A DNA stretch of 5,873 bases. It comes from Armatimonadota bacterium. GTDB lineage: Bacteria > Armatimonadota > Armatimonadia > Armatimonadales > Armatimonadaceae. The notes beneath the pieces were generated by a model, which was not told the DNA's origin, made no database searches, and saw nothing but the letters and a program-made list of their open reading frames with translations. The translations under genes were made by a program, and so were the position numbers. Location of the stretch: the NCBI GenBank assembly GCA_014380985.1, contig JACMIU010000378.1, forward strand, positions 1-5,873. Reading direction: 5' to 3'. Positions 4,967 to 5,873 of this stretch are shown here, in pieces (within the stretch, counting starts at the first letter, position 1; each line of letters begins with the position of its first letter).

Positions 4967-5873
4967 AAACCGGCATCCGACCCGTATCAAAAGGTCGTTC
5001 AATCGTTTGCAAGCCGCTTCTTCTGTCCGGCGGATTCGGCGGCGATGGCGACGCCGTTTTGCCGTTTTCCGGCAAAGATGCCGGTTGCGCCTTTGCCCGG
5101 TGCATCTCGGCGACAAGCCCGGCGACAAGTTCGCGCATCTCGTTGCCTTCGTCGAGTTGCGCCTTCACGCGGTCGCAAGCGTGGATCACCGTGGTATGGT
5201 CACGCCCGCCGAACAGTTGCCCGATTCCCGGTAGGCTCATGTCGGTCAGTTCGCGCAAAAGATGCATCGCCACCTGCCGGGCGTTGGTCACGTCGCGGTC
5301 GCGCTTCTTGCCGCCCAAATCGTCGGTCGTGACCCCGAACTGATTCGCCACCACGCGAAAGATCAGTTCCGCCGACAACTTTTCACCACTCGCGGCAAGC
5401 GGCGCGGCAACCGCCACCGGAGCCGTGTACGCGGGCGCGTAACTTGGCGCGGGCGCGGATGCCGGGGGTGCGAGCGGCAATACCGGGGCGGGGCGCATCG
5501 CTTTGGGGACATACGGCAACCTCTCCGGCGCGGCGAACCGGTCAACGGTGCGCGGGGGTGTCCGCGCCGCATCCGCGCTGTTCGTCATTCCCGCGTTCAT
5601 TCCATAGCCGGAGAACCCCTTGCCGTCCGGCACAAACAGACTACTGCCGCCGACCGCTCCGCCGCGCTCCGCGCTACCTCCCGCCAACCCCGCGCCCGCC
5701 GCGATAAAGTACTTCTCCAAAATCCCTTCCGCCATCTGCGTCGTCACCTGCGAGTTCGTTAGGCTCGCGTAGGCGACCAGTTTCACCAGCGCACCCTCCA
5801 GCGTTCGGATATTGCTTTGCACCAGCCGCGCCATGTACAGCAAAACGTCGTCGGGAACGCGCAACGTTTCGCC
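4965..5873 (-). CDS. dnaA: Chromosomal replication initiator DnaA, C-terminal part (5' end outside window), with expanded linker
   Basis: DnaA binds DnaA boxes, melts oriC and loads the helicase. Residues here are numbered from the Leu (TTG) codon at 5864; this is not the start, because the frame continues past base 5873. Residues 1-53 are the end of the AAA+ domain III, with sensor-2-type NIRTLEGAL (Arg20). Domain IV spans about 163-254 and carries the family signature GGRDHTTVIHA (219-229), with the DHT residues that contact the DnaA box. Between them lies a linker of about 109 residues (54-162) rich in Ala, Pro and Gly; in well-known DnaA proteins this joint is only about 10-20 residues. 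A tail of about 45 residues (255-299) follows domain IV, where most DnaA proteins end soon after it. The frame stays open through both additions, so these look like real extensions rather than sequencing errors. The gene ends in a strong terminator and points toward the candidate origin, which holds boxes this domain IV should recognise. The ATP-binding Walker motifs lie outside the window. Confidence 0.97.
   Translation of the reverse strand, partial: GETLRVPDDVLLYMARLVQSNIRTLEGALVKLVAYASLTNSQVTTQMAEGILEKYFIAAGAGLAGGSAERGGAVGGSSLFVPDGKGFSGYGMNAGMTNSADAARTPPRTVDRFAAPERLPYVPKAMRPAPVLPLAPPASAPAPSYAPAYTAPVAVAAPLAASGEKLSAELIFRVVANQFGVTTDDLGGKKRDRDVTNARQVAMHLLRELTDMSLPGIGQLFGGRDHTTVIHACDRVKAQLDEGNEMRELVAGLVAEMHRAKAQPASLPENGKTASPSPPNPPDRRSGLQTIERPFDTGRMPV
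5058..5076. repeat. Inverted repeat TTTGCCG/CGGCAAA inside the dnaA tail
   Basis: Perfect 7-bp arms flank the 5-base loop TTTTC, within the codons for the extra C-terminal tail. TTTCCGGCAAA, which covers the right arm, is repeated at 4344-4354 in the candidate origin. The tail may have arisen by insertion of a palindromic repeat, but this is only suggestive. Confidence 0.4.

Overview
The window looks like bacterial chromosome: two rightward genes, an AT-rich non-coding stretch of about 960 bases, and one leftward gene. The coding DNA is GC-rich, with many G or C third positions, and no clear Shine-Dalgarno sequence precedes either visible start. A hybrid two-component kinase and DnaA make it bacterial. 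I cannot place the phylum. The GC-rich coding, the missing Shine-Dalgarno sites and a DnaA with an unusual insertion fit a less-studied Gram-negative-type lineage such as Armatimonadota, but that is a weak guess.

Bases 1-1314 (+) encode a polytopic membrane protein ending in a PDZ domain. Three short motifs sit in the order and spacing of a presenilin/signal peptide peptidase-type intramembrane aspartyl protease: FFD in one helix, GPAD in the next, and PAL in a later one. The frame is open to base 1, so the gene probably begins upstream. Its visible N-terminal coding region carries an in-frame 18-base palindromic repeat twice. After a 96-base gap, bases 1411-4002 (+) encode a membrane hybrid histidine kinase: PilJ/NarX-type sensor, HisKA, HATPase and two receiver domains.

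Bases 5873-4965 (-) encode the C-terminal part of DnaA. It has an intact DNA-binding domain IV, an atypical Ala/Pro/Gly-rich linker of about 109 residues before that domain, and a tail of about 45 residues. A strong intrinsic terminator overlaps its stop codon.

The gap between the two convergent genes (4003-4964) becomes abruptly AT-rich near 4187. It contains two perfect DnaA boxes, degenerate boxes, three copies of an 18-25 base repeat, several perfect hairpins (three of them with 5-base loops) and a (TTG)7 tract. It is best read as a candidate replication origin (oriC) at the 3' side of dnaA. The gene across it is the kinase, not dnaN.

The most interesting items are the presenilin-like/PDZ protein, the candidate origin architecture, and the expanded DnaA linker.
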